Origin: Strigamia acuminata
Lineage: Eukaryota > Arthropoda > Chilopoda > Geophilomorpha > Linotaeniidae
DNA length: 64,000 nt
Reading direction: 5' to 3'
NCBI GenBank assembly: GCA_949358305.1
Contig: OX442314.1
Span: forward strand, 60,461,369-60,525,368
Numbering within the stretch: the first letter of the stretch is position 1; each line of letters begins with the position of its first letter. The position numbers and the translations under genes are program-made. Positions 47,604 through 58,400 of this stretch are shown here, one piece after another. The notes under the pieces are model-generated. The model ran no database searches, was not told the DNA's origin, and saw nothing but the letters and a program-made list of their open reading frames with translations.

Positions 47604-50426
47604 TTACCCTATCTGGTCCCTCAGCGCAATAGCGGGCAACTTCCCTCCACGGGGACGTAGGATTGGGAGATTAACGGCTGGCGGTGGCGGAGGAAGGCCA
47701 TCTGGCAGCGACGTGGTCAGATTCGTCGGATTCTCCGATTCGTTAATGAAGAATTGAGCGTGGCCGGGAGGTCCGTCCGTGCTGCTTCTTCTTTCATGTA
47801 CCCAGATTTGGGTCGAAGCGGGGAAGCGGCCGGGACATCGACGCATCCGATGCGATTCCGGCGGTGTGAGGGGCTCTCGGTGAGCCCGCTGGAGTCGTTG
47901 ATGGAGGATCGGGTCGTTGGTCAACCTGATTTCCTTCGCCATCCATTGCAGGAACGATTCACCTTGGCGGTGAGTGGCCAATAACGCTCGGCGCGTAGTC
48001 TCCGACATCTGTAAATTCGGATATTCTACTTCCAGTCGTAGATAGAGCTGGGTCGGCGCAGGTGCCGGCGTAGGTAGTGGCGGGGGAGACGGCGGTAGTG
48101 GAATCTCCAGTGGTGGAGTGTTCTCCTCTATGGACAGGGCGTCCATGCTCATAGAAGGCGGCGAGGGCGATGGTAGCGGTGGAGTTTGGGGCCCCTTGCG
48201 CGATCGCTTCGGGACCAGCTTCGGTCGCTTATTCGTCCTTCGTTCCTTCGGGAATACCGGCTTTGGAGTCGGGATATAACTCCGGACGGCAGGCTCGGGA
48301 GGAACCGTCTCGGCCACCACGATGGGGCGGACGGCCTCTTCCTTAGCGGGCGCCTCTTCGGCGACCTTTCGTAACAACGTCGGGTGGACCCCTGGGTTTT
48401 TGTAGCGGAACGCCATCGAACGCATCTTCGCGAACTGGAAACTCGGGTTTTCCATGGAGCGGGCTAGCTCGAACCGGAGGTCGGCCGCGGCTGGCGTAAA
48501 CTCGGCCCAAAGTTGGTAGAGGGCCCTGTTTAGAAAGACGCCCTCCCTGTCGATTATGGTCCAGGCGGCCATCGACTGTCGGCCGTCCAGGAAGAGGGCG
48601 GGAGACAGGATTTCGGACATCACGCGTGTTACCTCGGCGTTTAAGCTGCTCCGGCTGACCGGCAGGGCGCGGTTTGGATCTGCCGAAAACGCGGCGGATA
48701 GTTTGCGCATTTGGGCTATCGCCCAATTGATGTGCTCCGTCTGAGCGGCGTCAGCCTGCGTCAAGGCTCGTTCGGCGGTAGCGGGGTGCTCACATTCAGC
48801 CTGGTGGGCTTGTAGTTCTCCCAAGGTGGGATTCGCTGCCTCTCGTCGATTTCGGGCATCCCGCTCTTTCTCTTCGTACCACATGGCGTCACGAGCCGGC
48901 CTCGGTGCCTGAGTCGGCGGAGGAACTGGCGGGGGAGCCAGTCCTGGTGGCCGGTGCGGGACGTATTCTAGGAACGCCTCGCCTGGTCGCATGTTTCCAG
49001 GGGGCGTCCATCGAGTTATGGCTGGTGGTGGGGCCTCGAGGAGAGGCGGCCAGCTTGGTTGGACCGGATGGAAGGTTGGTGCGGATGGCGCGAGCGCGGT
49101 TTGGTCCGTAGAGGGCGTTGGCCGGTTCGCAGAGAATCCGCGAAAGGCGTTGGTGAGCACTTCGGCCAGTTCTCTTCGTGACATGGGCCGTTCCGTTTTT
49201 GGCCCTTCGTCCAAATCCATTTTTTCTTCAATGGTTTCGCACCATCCTTCGGGTCCCTTCTTCCGATTGGAGGACGACACGGCTGCGGGTTCGGCTCTGG
49301 GCGAGTCCGAACTACCGGCGGCGGTCGGCCTTTTCTCGGCGGCGGCGAGTTTTGTTAGCAGGGTTTGCATTCGTTGCCTGCGGCGGGCTCTGCTCTTCCG
49401 GTTGCGCCTGGTGTTGGCGGTTTCGACGTGCGAAGAGGTTACCGAGTCTCTCCGGATTTTGTACGGAGGTTCCGCTTGGTCGAACATGGTCGACTCCTCG
49501 TCCGACGGCCGGACGGTACGCACTAGGAAGAGAGAGGGCGCAGCTGTGGCAGCCGCTTGTCTCTCCTGTTCGTCGACCCGGTCGCTCCACGAGTTGGAAG
49601 TTCCGGCCTCTGGATCTAGTCGCAATTCCTTGGATGAGGTGGGTACAATCACAACTGAGCGCAGGCCTCCCGACTGGGTGGCCGTTTGAATTCTTAGGTC
49701 GGAACTGTTCGAATGGCCGGGTTGCGTCCCGCTCGTCGACGGGCCGCTCTCCTCGGTGGAAAGGGCCTGCCTACTCGGAGCGGGGCCGCCGTTTGAGCTT
49801 GAGGCCTGTCTCTTCAGCCTCCTGACTCGTGTGCCGCTCTGCAGGATACCGACTTGATGCAGCTGCCACATTTCGGCTTGAGTGGCGACGAAGCCAACGG
49901 GTGGTACCCACGGTGTGGCTTGGCGGTCTTCGCGGGCTTCTCGCAACCATTCTCTAATCTCTCCTGTCGAGAAACCATTCCGCTCCAAGGTTCTTGTCGC
50001 GGCACTGGTTGCCGTTCGCTCTAGGTGAGCGATTTCCTCGCGGACGATTCGTCTTCGCTCTTCCGGCGTTGCGGCGTTGCGCCACCGAAGGCCGGTGCGC
50101 TCGTCCGCTTCGGTACCGCCGTACCGAGCTCGCAGTAGCTCTGAAAAAATAGGGCTCGACGGATCGAAGTCGGGATCGATCCGTGGCCCCACCCTTTCTC
50201 GTATTCGCCTGGGCAAACATTCGATCAGCGTCCTGGGTCGGTCAAAGAATTCTTCGATCGCTCGGGAGTAGCGTAATCTCAGGGCCCAGACATCGGTGTC
50301 TTCCTCTGGATAGGCTAGCCGGATAAACTCTGGCATCGCTAGCCGGAAGATGTTGCCCTTGGTGGGCACTGTAGACGGCAGGGCGTCCCATGATTGTAGC
50401 GGGTCGATCTGAAGCATTAAATACAT
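47604..50426 (-). CDS. Gypsy C third ORF: 940-aa Pro/Arg-rich protein, unknown function
   Basis: Open from ATG 50,426. The N-terminal about 150 residues look folded and acidic-aromatic (QSWDALPSTV, FIRLAYPEEDTDVW). The middle is low-complexity Ser/Arg/Pro with a basic NTRRNRKSRARRRQRM stretch. A later helical domain (NWAIAQMRKL...LYQLWAEFTPAAADLRFE) is followed by poly-Pro runs. Very few cysteines and none of the CPFC motifs of gypsy A ORF3, no signal peptide, no membrane segment. Codon use is GC-rich compared with the flanks. Parts could be Gag-like, but I cannot show it. Placed after pol where an env gene would be in errantiviruses. Confidence 0.65.
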   Translation of the reverse strand: MYLMLQIDPLQSWDALPSTVPTKGNIFRLAMPEFIRLAYPEEDTDVWALRLRYSRAIEEFFDRPRTLIECLPRRIRERVGPRIDPDFDPSSPIFSELLRARYGGTEADERTGLRWRNAATPEERRRIVREEIAHLERTATSAATRTLERNGFSTGEIREWLREAREDRQATPWVPPVGFVATQAEMWQLHQVGILQSGTRVRRLKRQASSSNGGPAPSRQALSTEESGPSTSGTQPGHSNSSDLRIQTATQSGGLRSVVIVPTSSKELRLDPEAGTSNSWSDRVDEQERQAAATAAPSLFLVRTVRPSDEESTMFDQAEPPYKIRRDSVTSSHVETANTRRNRKSRARRRQRMQTLLTKLAAAEKRPTAAGSSDSPRAEPAAVSSSNRKKGPEGWCETIEEKMDLDEGPKTERPMSRRELAEVLTNAFRGFSANRPTPSTDQTALAPSAPTFHPVQPSWPPLLEAPPPAITRWTPPGNMRPGEAFLEYVPHRPPGLAPPPVPPPTQAPRPARDAMWYEEKERDARNRREAANPTLGELQAHQAECEHPATAERALTQADAAQTEHINWAIAQMRKLSAAFSADPNRALPVSRSSLNAEVTRVMSEILSPALFLDGRQSMAAWTIIDREGVFLNRALYQLWAEFTPAAADLRFELARSMENPSFQFAKMRSMAFRYKNPGVHPTLLRKVAEEAPAKEEAVRPIVVAETVPPEPAVRSYIPTPKPVFPKERRTNKRPKLVPKRSRKGPQTPPLPSPSPPSMSMDALSIEENTPPLEIPLPPSPPPLPTPAPAPTQLYLRLEVEYPNLQMSETTRRALLATHRQGESFLQWMAKEIRLTNDPILHQRLQRAHREPLTPPESHRMRRCPGRFPASTQIWVHERRSSTDGPPGHAQFFINESENPTNLTTSLPDGLPPPPPAVNLPILRPRGGKLPAIALRDQIG

Positions 50427-51468
50427 TTTAATTTCGATACTCTTTTTATAAATATTTGGAATAAAAATTGTGAGATCGGCGGTGGCACCAAAATTTCTTT
50501 CGGTTGTGGCCGCTCCTCTCTGTCCTGATTATTCGCAGGTCCGCGGTGGTTGGCCGCTGGTGTAGCTCAGTCTTTCTCTTGCTACCTTTTTTTAGATTCA
50601 GGAGGTCCGCTCAAAACAACGTCGCGTAATATAAGAGAATCGGTTGTTTTTATTTAAGCTTTTCTACTCGTATTTTAATTTATTACGAAGTTTCAACGTT
50701 ACTTTCAGTTCTCAATTTTTTCTAATTTTTTAGCGACGCCATCTTGGCAAACAATTCCTTTGTCTGGGTTTGGAGATCGGAGATCTTCGAGCACGAAAAA
50801 GGTTTCCGCGCCCGAGCTCCGATTCTACCGAAAATCAACAAAATAAATACAAAAAGAATTCATCAGTCAAGTTATCACGCGCCACAATCCGACACGGTGT
50901 CGGATGTCGGCGGATTACATTTTTTGATCTTACGGGAAGATCTTATGTTACCTGCAGTTGCTCCGGCTCATCCCAATCTTCTTCCTCCGCCTCGATGACC
51001 AATCCTTCGCTCTCGTCTCTGGAGGACGAGGCGTCGGGGTCAATTCTCGGGTTGCGTCGATCAGCCATCAAGAGAAAATCTAATTATTCGAGAGAAAAGA
51101 GGTTCTGAAAACGATTTCACGGGGAAATCGTCAGGAACGCGTGCTTTTCGTGTCAGCAAACAATCGGAAACGGAACTGATCGGCGCGGAGGATTGTGGGT
51201 CACGGACGCGTCTCGTTCGGTACGAGATTTGTCCGTGTGAGCGTGGAGCTACGGGGACGACGCGTGCGATCGAGCCGTGCGCATGTTATGCTACGGGGTT
51301 TCGACCGATACGTCATGTAATCTCGCTTTTCGATATTGACGGTGATAACTGATGACGAAGTTCGGACTTAGCCGAATTTTATGTCTCGACATGCGTTGCA
51401 GCTCTCGTAAGTGAATTTCTTCAACTTTACGACGCCGCAATCACCTGTCTTGACCTTTTTATTTCTTT
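50427..51468 (-). other. Spacer between pol and third ORF of gypsy C
   Basis: About 1 kb without a convincing ORF, parallel in position and size to 14,299-15,348 in gypsy A. Confidence 0.6.
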
Positions 51469-53909
51469 CTAGTTTCTCCCGGTGATTTTTCCGTCTTGGA
51501 TGAACGGATTCTTCGATTTTCGTGGTCGAAGGTTGCGTTTTTGCTCGCGAGTGGTATCGGCTCCCACTTGGTCGCTCATCTCCGATGTTGCGGTATTGTT
51601 TACTTCTTTTAATTTTGTTTTTTCTTTTTCAGAAGTATTTTCTTCTGCTTCCTCCCTCTCCGAGACTGTTTGCTCCGCTTGATTGGGAGCCTCTGCGGGT
51701 TGGGATTCGGCGTCGAAAAATTCGTCATCTTCGTCTGCTCCTTCGCCGATTTCGTTGTTATTTTGGAATGTGTCAACCACTGTGCCACCTTGGCCGCTGT
51801 GTGTCTGACCTTCCAGCCATATTTCTTGGCGAAATTCTGGTAGATATGGTTTTAATTCTCGGCCGTTGATCGACTGGAAATTTTTATTATCTGTTAATCT
51901 GCGCAATTGGTAGGCGTTGCCGCCGTGTTCTGCCACAATTACATAGGGTCCGTCCCTTTTGTCGGCCAGACCCGCGGCAATGCCCCTCGCAGCATTCGAT
52001 AATATGTGTGTTTCCTTCCACACCAGGTCGTTGACCTTGAAATTCGTAAAATCTAAATCTCCTTCTTTTTCTGCGACTCTTTCCCGTAGGTCAAAGATGT
52101 GAGTCATGAGGTGCTGATATGTGTCGGAAATTGTCTGTTCCAAACGACATACGTACTCGTGTGGGTTGGCGGGGTCCAGTACATTCACTGCTTCCGCAAC
52201 TCGTGGGTCCCATGGCATTCTTAGTTCGCGGGCGAAATTAAGAAACGCCGGTGAGAAGTCGCGTGTTCGTGATACGGTGGAGCGAATGCTGAACGCTATC
52301 TCACGTAGATACTCATCCCACCGATTGTGTACGTCGGTGAACACCGTCAAAGCGTATTTCACGTCTTTGTTTAGCCTTTCCACGGGGTTCGTTTGAGGAT
52401 TATAAGTGGAGGTGTTTGAAATCTCCATCTTAAATTTCTTGCAGAACTCCTTGTATATTTTGGACCTGAATTGGGGCCCGTTATCGGAAATGAGTTTCCG
52501 AGGAAACCCAAATCGCAATGCCACGTCGTAAAGACACTCGGCGATATTTTCCGCCGAGGGCTTCGCGAGGGCGTACAACTCGGGCCAACGGGTCGCTACG
52601 TCCATAATTACAAGTATATACATGTTGCGGTTGCTTGTTGTGGGCTTGGGGCCCATCAAGTCAACACTCCAACAGTCGAAGGGAGCATAGGGGCCAAGAG
52701 ACATTGTGTTTCTGGCCACTTTGTCGCGAGGTCGACATGCTTGGCACCGGGAGCAGTGACGAATAAATTTCGTTATTTTCTGGCGGGCTCCGGGCCAAAA
52801 AAATATCTGCTTCACGCGGTACAATGTTCTTGCTATGCCGGCGTGGCTAGCGAGTGGGTGCCCGTGCATCAGCCACAGCAATCGGGTGTGTAGCGAGACA
52901 GGCACCACCACTTTTATTGCGTTTCCCGCTCCGCTAAGGTCGTCCTGAAACGTCGGGTGGTATTTCAGTAGTAACCCGTCGTCTATCAGGTAGCTGGTGG
53001 CTTCCTTAGCAAATTGCTTTCTGCGATGAGGATTCGTCATGTCGACCGGATATTCCCCCTTTTCTAGGAATCGAGTCATTATTTGACATTTGGCGTCGGT
53101 CGCCTGATGTTCGATGAACTCGAGTCTTGTTGGTGGCGCGTATTGCGTTTTCTTTTCTATTGTGGCCGCGAAGGCTCGCAGCAGAGTTTTTGGGGCCTCT
53201 TGGACGACTGGAGGGGCTGCCTCCGTCTTCGCGTCGGTCGCTCCAGCTGGCTGGTACGTTCGAGTCCAGAAACCGCAAAATGTTCTGTCAGCGGGCTCCA
53301 TTACAGGCAATTCGTTCGCTTTACGCAGGCGCCAAATTCGTCTGGGCGTCGGACAATAGAGTAGACGCGAATCGTCCTCGCCGTCGTCGTCCGGACCATG
53401 GGGGTCGGACGCCGGGGCTCGCGATAAAGCGTCGGCTACCTGATTGAACTTTCCGGGGCGATATGTTATTGTTATGTCGCACGCCATGAGTTCGAGTTGC
53501 CATCTGGCGAGTCTGCCGGATGGTTCTTTTAATTTCATCAACCAACTTAATGCTTGATGATCGGTCTGTACCTCGAAGTTCGTATACTCTAGGTAGTCAC
53601 GAAATTTCCGAACCGCCCATATTACGGCTAAGCACTCCAGTTCTGTAGCCGTGTAGTTTTTCTCGGCTCCCTGTATTTTTCGGCTTATGAACATACAGGG
53701 TACTTCTTGCTCTACTCCGTTATACGTGTGTTTTTGCAAGAGGGCTGCTCCCAAGCCAACTCGGCTGGCGTCGGTATGCAGTACGAACGGTCGGTTTAGA
53801 TCGGGTAGCGGCATTTTGTCGACGTCGGCCAGCATTTGTTTTATGGCGTTGAAGGCGGCCTCGCATTCGGCCGTCCAAGCGAACTCGCGGTCGGTTCGCA
53901 GGAGGTCCA
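51469..53909 (-). pseudogene. pol: Gypsy C pol, 5'-truncated (RNase H and integrase)
   Basis: The frame continues from the ZNF junction for about 813 codons. It begins just after RT with FAWTAECEAAF, then RNase H (HTDASRVGLGAAL), integrase HHCC (HGHPLASHAG...CSRCQAC), DDE residues in SVDLMGP, SDNGPQF and NPVERLN, and a C-terminal DLVWKETHILS...KRDGP block shared with gypsy A, then an acidic tail. RT and protease are absent, so the copy is dead even though the frame is clean. Confidence 0.92.
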
Positions 53910-53910
53910 A

Positions 53911-55434
53911 CGGTTCAACTGCCATTTGTGTGCTTATTCTTGCACTCAAAGTGGAAATTTAAAAACACATCTTACAACCCATACTGGAGAAAAACCGTTC
54001 AAGTGCCATTTGTGTGATTATTCGTGCAGCACTAGTGGGTGTTTAAAAAGACATTTAGCAACCCTTACTGGAGAAAAACGGTTCAACTGCCATTTGTGTG
54101 CTTATTCTTGCACTCAAAGTGGAAATTTAAAAACACATCTTACAACCCATACTGGAGAAAAACCGTTCAAGTGCCATTTGTGTGATTATTCCTGCACTCA
54201 AAGTGGAAATTTAAAAACACATCTTACAACCCATACTGGAGAAAAACCGTTCAAGTGCCATTTGTGTGCTTATTCCTGCAGCACTAGTGGGAGTTTAAAA
54301 AGACATTTAGCAACCCATACTGGAGACAAATGGTTCAACTGCCATTTGTGTGATTATTCCTGCACTCAAAATGGAAATTTAAAAACACATCTTACAACCC
54401 ATACTGGAGAAAAACGGTTCAACTGCCATTTGTGTGCTTATTCTTGCACTCAAAATGGGAATTTAAAAACACATCTTACAACCCATACTGGAGAAAAACC
54501 GTTCAAGTGTCATTTGTGTGATTATTCCTGCACTCAAAATGGGAATTTAAAAACACATCTTACAACCCATACTGGAGAAAAACCGTTCAAGTGTCATTTG
54601 TGTGATTATTCCTGCACTCAAAGTGGAAATTTAAAAACACATCTTACAACCCATACTGGAGAAAAACCGTTCAAGTGCCATTTGTGTGATTATTCGTGCA
54701 GCACTAGTGGGTGTTTAAAAAGACATTTAGCAACCCTTACTGGAGAAAAACGGTTCAACTGCCATTTGTGTGCTTATTCTTGCACTCAAAGTGGAAATTT
54801 AAAAACACATCTTACAACCCATACTGGAGAAAAACCGTTCAAGTGCCATTTGTGTGATTATTCGTGCAGCACTAGTGGGTGTTTAAAAAGACATTTAGCA
54901 ACCCATACTGGAGACAAATGGTTCAACTGCCATTTGTGTGATTATTCCTGCACTCAAAATGGAAATTTAAAAACACATCTTACAACCCATACTGGAGAAA
55001 AACGGTTCAACTGCCATTTGTGTGCTTATTCTTGCACTCAAAATGGGAATTTAAAAACACATCTTACAACCCATACTGGAGAAAAACCGTTCAAGTGTCA
55101 TTTGTGTGATTATTCCTGCACTCAAAGTGGAAATTTAAAAACACATCTTACAACCCATACTGGAGAAAAACCGTTCAAGTGCCATTTGTGTGCTTATTTG
55201 TGCAGCACTAGTGGGTGTTTAAAAAGACATTTAGCAACCCTTACTGGAGAAAAACGGTTCAACTGCCATTTGTGTGCTTATTCTTGCACTCAAAGTGGAA
55301 ATTTAAAAACACATCTTACAACCCATACTGGTAAAAATCTGTTCAAGTGCCATTTGTGTGCTTATTCTTGTAAAACTAATGTTAGCTTGAAAAAACATTC
55401 AACAAAACATACGGATGAAAAACCATGTCTTTAA
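53911..55434 (+). pseudogene. ZNF array copy 3, 5'-truncated (fingers 6-23)
   Basis: Identical by eye to 35,061-36,584. The first five fingers, start codon and promoter are missing. The upstream sequence is antisense gypsy pol, which happens to stay open to a chance ATG at 53,836. The two sequences share only AA at the junction. Unless that antisense region is transcribed, no product is expected. Confidence 0.9.
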
Positions 55435-58400
55435 TTCTTTAGTTGCAAACAACAGTCCAATAAACGTTGCTATCTTAAGGCTTTGTCTAATTTCTCAATC
55501 AAAGATAAAAAATATTAATACCAGATGTCCCACACCACTTATAAGCTATGGATAGATTTTTTTTTCACTGCGTCGTTTTTCGTTCTCTCTTCTTAATTTT
55601 TCAATGTTTTATGTACTTTTTCGACTTTTGGGGAGCAATTCTGAAGATTACAGTTGCAATCTGTGTGATTATTCGTGTTCACGTTATTCGTATTTGGAAC
55701 AACACATTTAAAATACATACGCGAACACTTACCGCAGAAAAACAATTTAAGTGTCATTTGTGTTCTCATTCCAGTGCCAGAAATATAACTTTAAAATTTA
55801 ATTGGCCCGATTTATCAAGATTTCTCGCTATAAATTTGTTCCCGGTCCAGCTCTGACAGCCAATCAGAGCTTGCACATGTTAACATCCTCATTTTCACAA
55901 AATCCCACGAATTAATACATAAAGCAATTGTTAAGATTTTCATTTTTCAAATTGTAAACATTACTTTTGTCATCCCTGACATATGTCATTCAATTGATTC
56001 AAATATGAATTCGAATTTACCGCGAGATTTTCGTAGAGATTTGTTCTGTCTAGGTCAGCAATCCGTGTTTTTCGCGTGTGGACCCCGTATCCAGAACCAT
56101 TGTGAGTGGAGACAAAAGCAAACACGTTTGTTTCTTCGTTCCTGCCTACGTTTCAATGCCGGTGCGAAGGTTATTTCTCACGGAATGGGTAACATTTTAC
56201 CTCAATTTAAGAACTTCATTGAGACTCATTTTCAGTTTTATATTTTTCAGTGGTACCTGCGCATAACAATTTTCATGCGATATTGCCGAGTTAAGTTACG
56301 TGAACTGACATCAAACATGACATGAAATGGAGGACAAACCACAGTTTGGTGACAAAAATTCATAAGTAATCAATTAATTTCACGAGTGTTTACGGTATTT
56401 TTGGGCGGAAAAATGCCATTTTGGGCGATAAACGTAAACTTATATTTTCCGTCGTATTGTGAACAAAACTTATATTCATTTCCAGTTTCATATAAAAAAA
56501 AATGCATTTTGTTTAACCGTGTGAAAATCTCTAAAAATCGATATCTGGTTACAAGTCCAATTCAATTTAAAGTAATTTTTTTTATATTATAAATGATTGG
56601 TTTGTGCTCGTGGCTTTTCTTCAGAGGTGTAAAATCCAACTCTCTACCTCCTCGTGGTCACCCCTGGGGAAACTGACAGCTTGGTGTGTGTCAGTGGATC
56701 TGAATGAGAGCTCTGGTAGTTTGAATTGCCATTTTTGTGCATCATTCCAGTCAATCTCATATTTATTATACCATTATCACGTTTGGTATTGTAAGACTGC
56801 CTTTAAGAGTGCAGCATTTACGAATTGATGGTTGATAGTTGGTTAGAGGCTGGATATTCTGATTGCAATTCGGATATACAAGTATTCAATAATTAATATG
56901 TAGATTTTTGAATTCTCACCTCCATTCCTGAGGCAGCCTGTTTATAATTTTGTTCGTTCTAAATTAAAATTATCATTTTTTCGCTAAACTAAACACTAAT
57001 GCGGTCTGTGTGCGGTGTGTTTTCTAGCATTTAATTTGGTTTCGATGTGCCATTTTAGCTTAGAAAAAATTATTTCACACAAAACTAATGATTTTTTAAA
57101 ACTGGTGTCACAAAAAGACCCATCTTAGGGTTGGAAGGGTTAACTCTAGAAAATGTCTTACCAACAACTGTCCTGATCGTCTCGACCCTACAATCCCTGC
57201 ATCAACCAGCACACTCTTGTACTCAACTGCCAGCCCCATTTGCTATACTTTCTTCCCCAATACCTGGCAATAGTGAAAGAGTCATTGAGTTATTAATGCT
57301 AAATCAGTTGTGGTATTAACCCCAAAGGCCCACATCACTATAACTGATCCACCACCCATCTGGAACTTGGAAAAAATCTGATGTTTGTAGTGATCGCTGC
57401 TTCGAGATTCTGCATTTTGTTCAGACTTTTGGCATGCGGCAACAGTCTAGAATGCTGTCGTTGTTTTGCTTGTCATCAGTTCAAATAGGACAATAAGTGC
57501 ATAACCACTTTTCACTTTTCTCAACAAAGATGGATATTATCTTAAAAGTCCCATCCAGCTGGAAGAATGTAGCATTTCTTGCAGCACTTAGCAAAATACT
57601 TAGGAAAATACTTAGCAAATACTAAATGGGGCGTGTAATCTACCTCGACTTTTGAAACTCTGACAACGTATATTTTAGGTTTAATTCCCCCGCGAATCTA
57701 ACCTTACTGGTTTTTTGATGAAAGACCATTTTTTTGGGAACGTATTGTAACGTATTGTCGCGGTTGCTAGATGTGGGGCCTCTACTAAATATCAAAATTA
57801 ATATCCTATATGTAATACTCTAATTTAGATTTTTATAATAAAAACTGTTCCTCTAGTAGCAAGTTTTGTCACTATATGAATAGAGGTTGTTTGGGTGCAG
57901 CAGGTAAACAAAGAATAACATTATGGCACTATGCAGGCCAAATAAAAAAAATGCCTAAAAGGAAAATATAATAATTATAATAAGAAATAAATACTAGGGA
58001 ACTACGTCCTGGCAAAAGAAAAGACCAAATATGGATGAAAAATCACCTATATGCTTACACATTAAGATAGCAAACTTGCGGAAGGTATGCCCAAAGATAT
58101 GGTGCAGGTGCGGTGACGTTTATCCGAAACATTTAAAACCTGGAAAAAATCTGTCAATCCACGCATCTGTGACTGCAATAGTCGAATTTAAAACAGATTT
58201 CAAAAATACTTCTAAAGTAAATAAAATTCGCAGTAAAAAATTGATTGCATGTAGAATATTGATTTCTGCATTACTACTGTAAATAGTGAAAACAGCTTAT
58301 TTGATTTGGCAGAAGCCGACTTAAGACAGCAACCCGTCATTTAAACAGTTTTGATTTTCTTAACATCTGTTGTGTGATATGGAAATGACATATAGTAGTT

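Larger units (their letters stand above)
46803..53909 (-). mobile_element. Gypsy C: 5'-truncated Ty3/gypsy retrotransposon with an unrelated third ORF
   Basis: Minus-strand order: truncated pol (RNase H and integrase only), about 1 kb of noncoding sequence, a 940-codon third ORF, 3' LTR. Gag, protease, RT and the 5' LTR are missing because the sequence switches at about 53,909 to ZNF fingers. The pol C-terminus is closely related to gypsy A, and the architecture with a spacer and third ORF is the same. The switch point is the junction of the 18,850-bp tandem repeat, so the full element may exist beyond the window. Confidence 0.88.

Noticed and set aside
53836-53910. ATG at 53,836 as the native start of ZNF copy 3
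   Set aside because: The upstream codons are the complement of gypsy C RNase H. The native start codon and first five fingers are simply missing.
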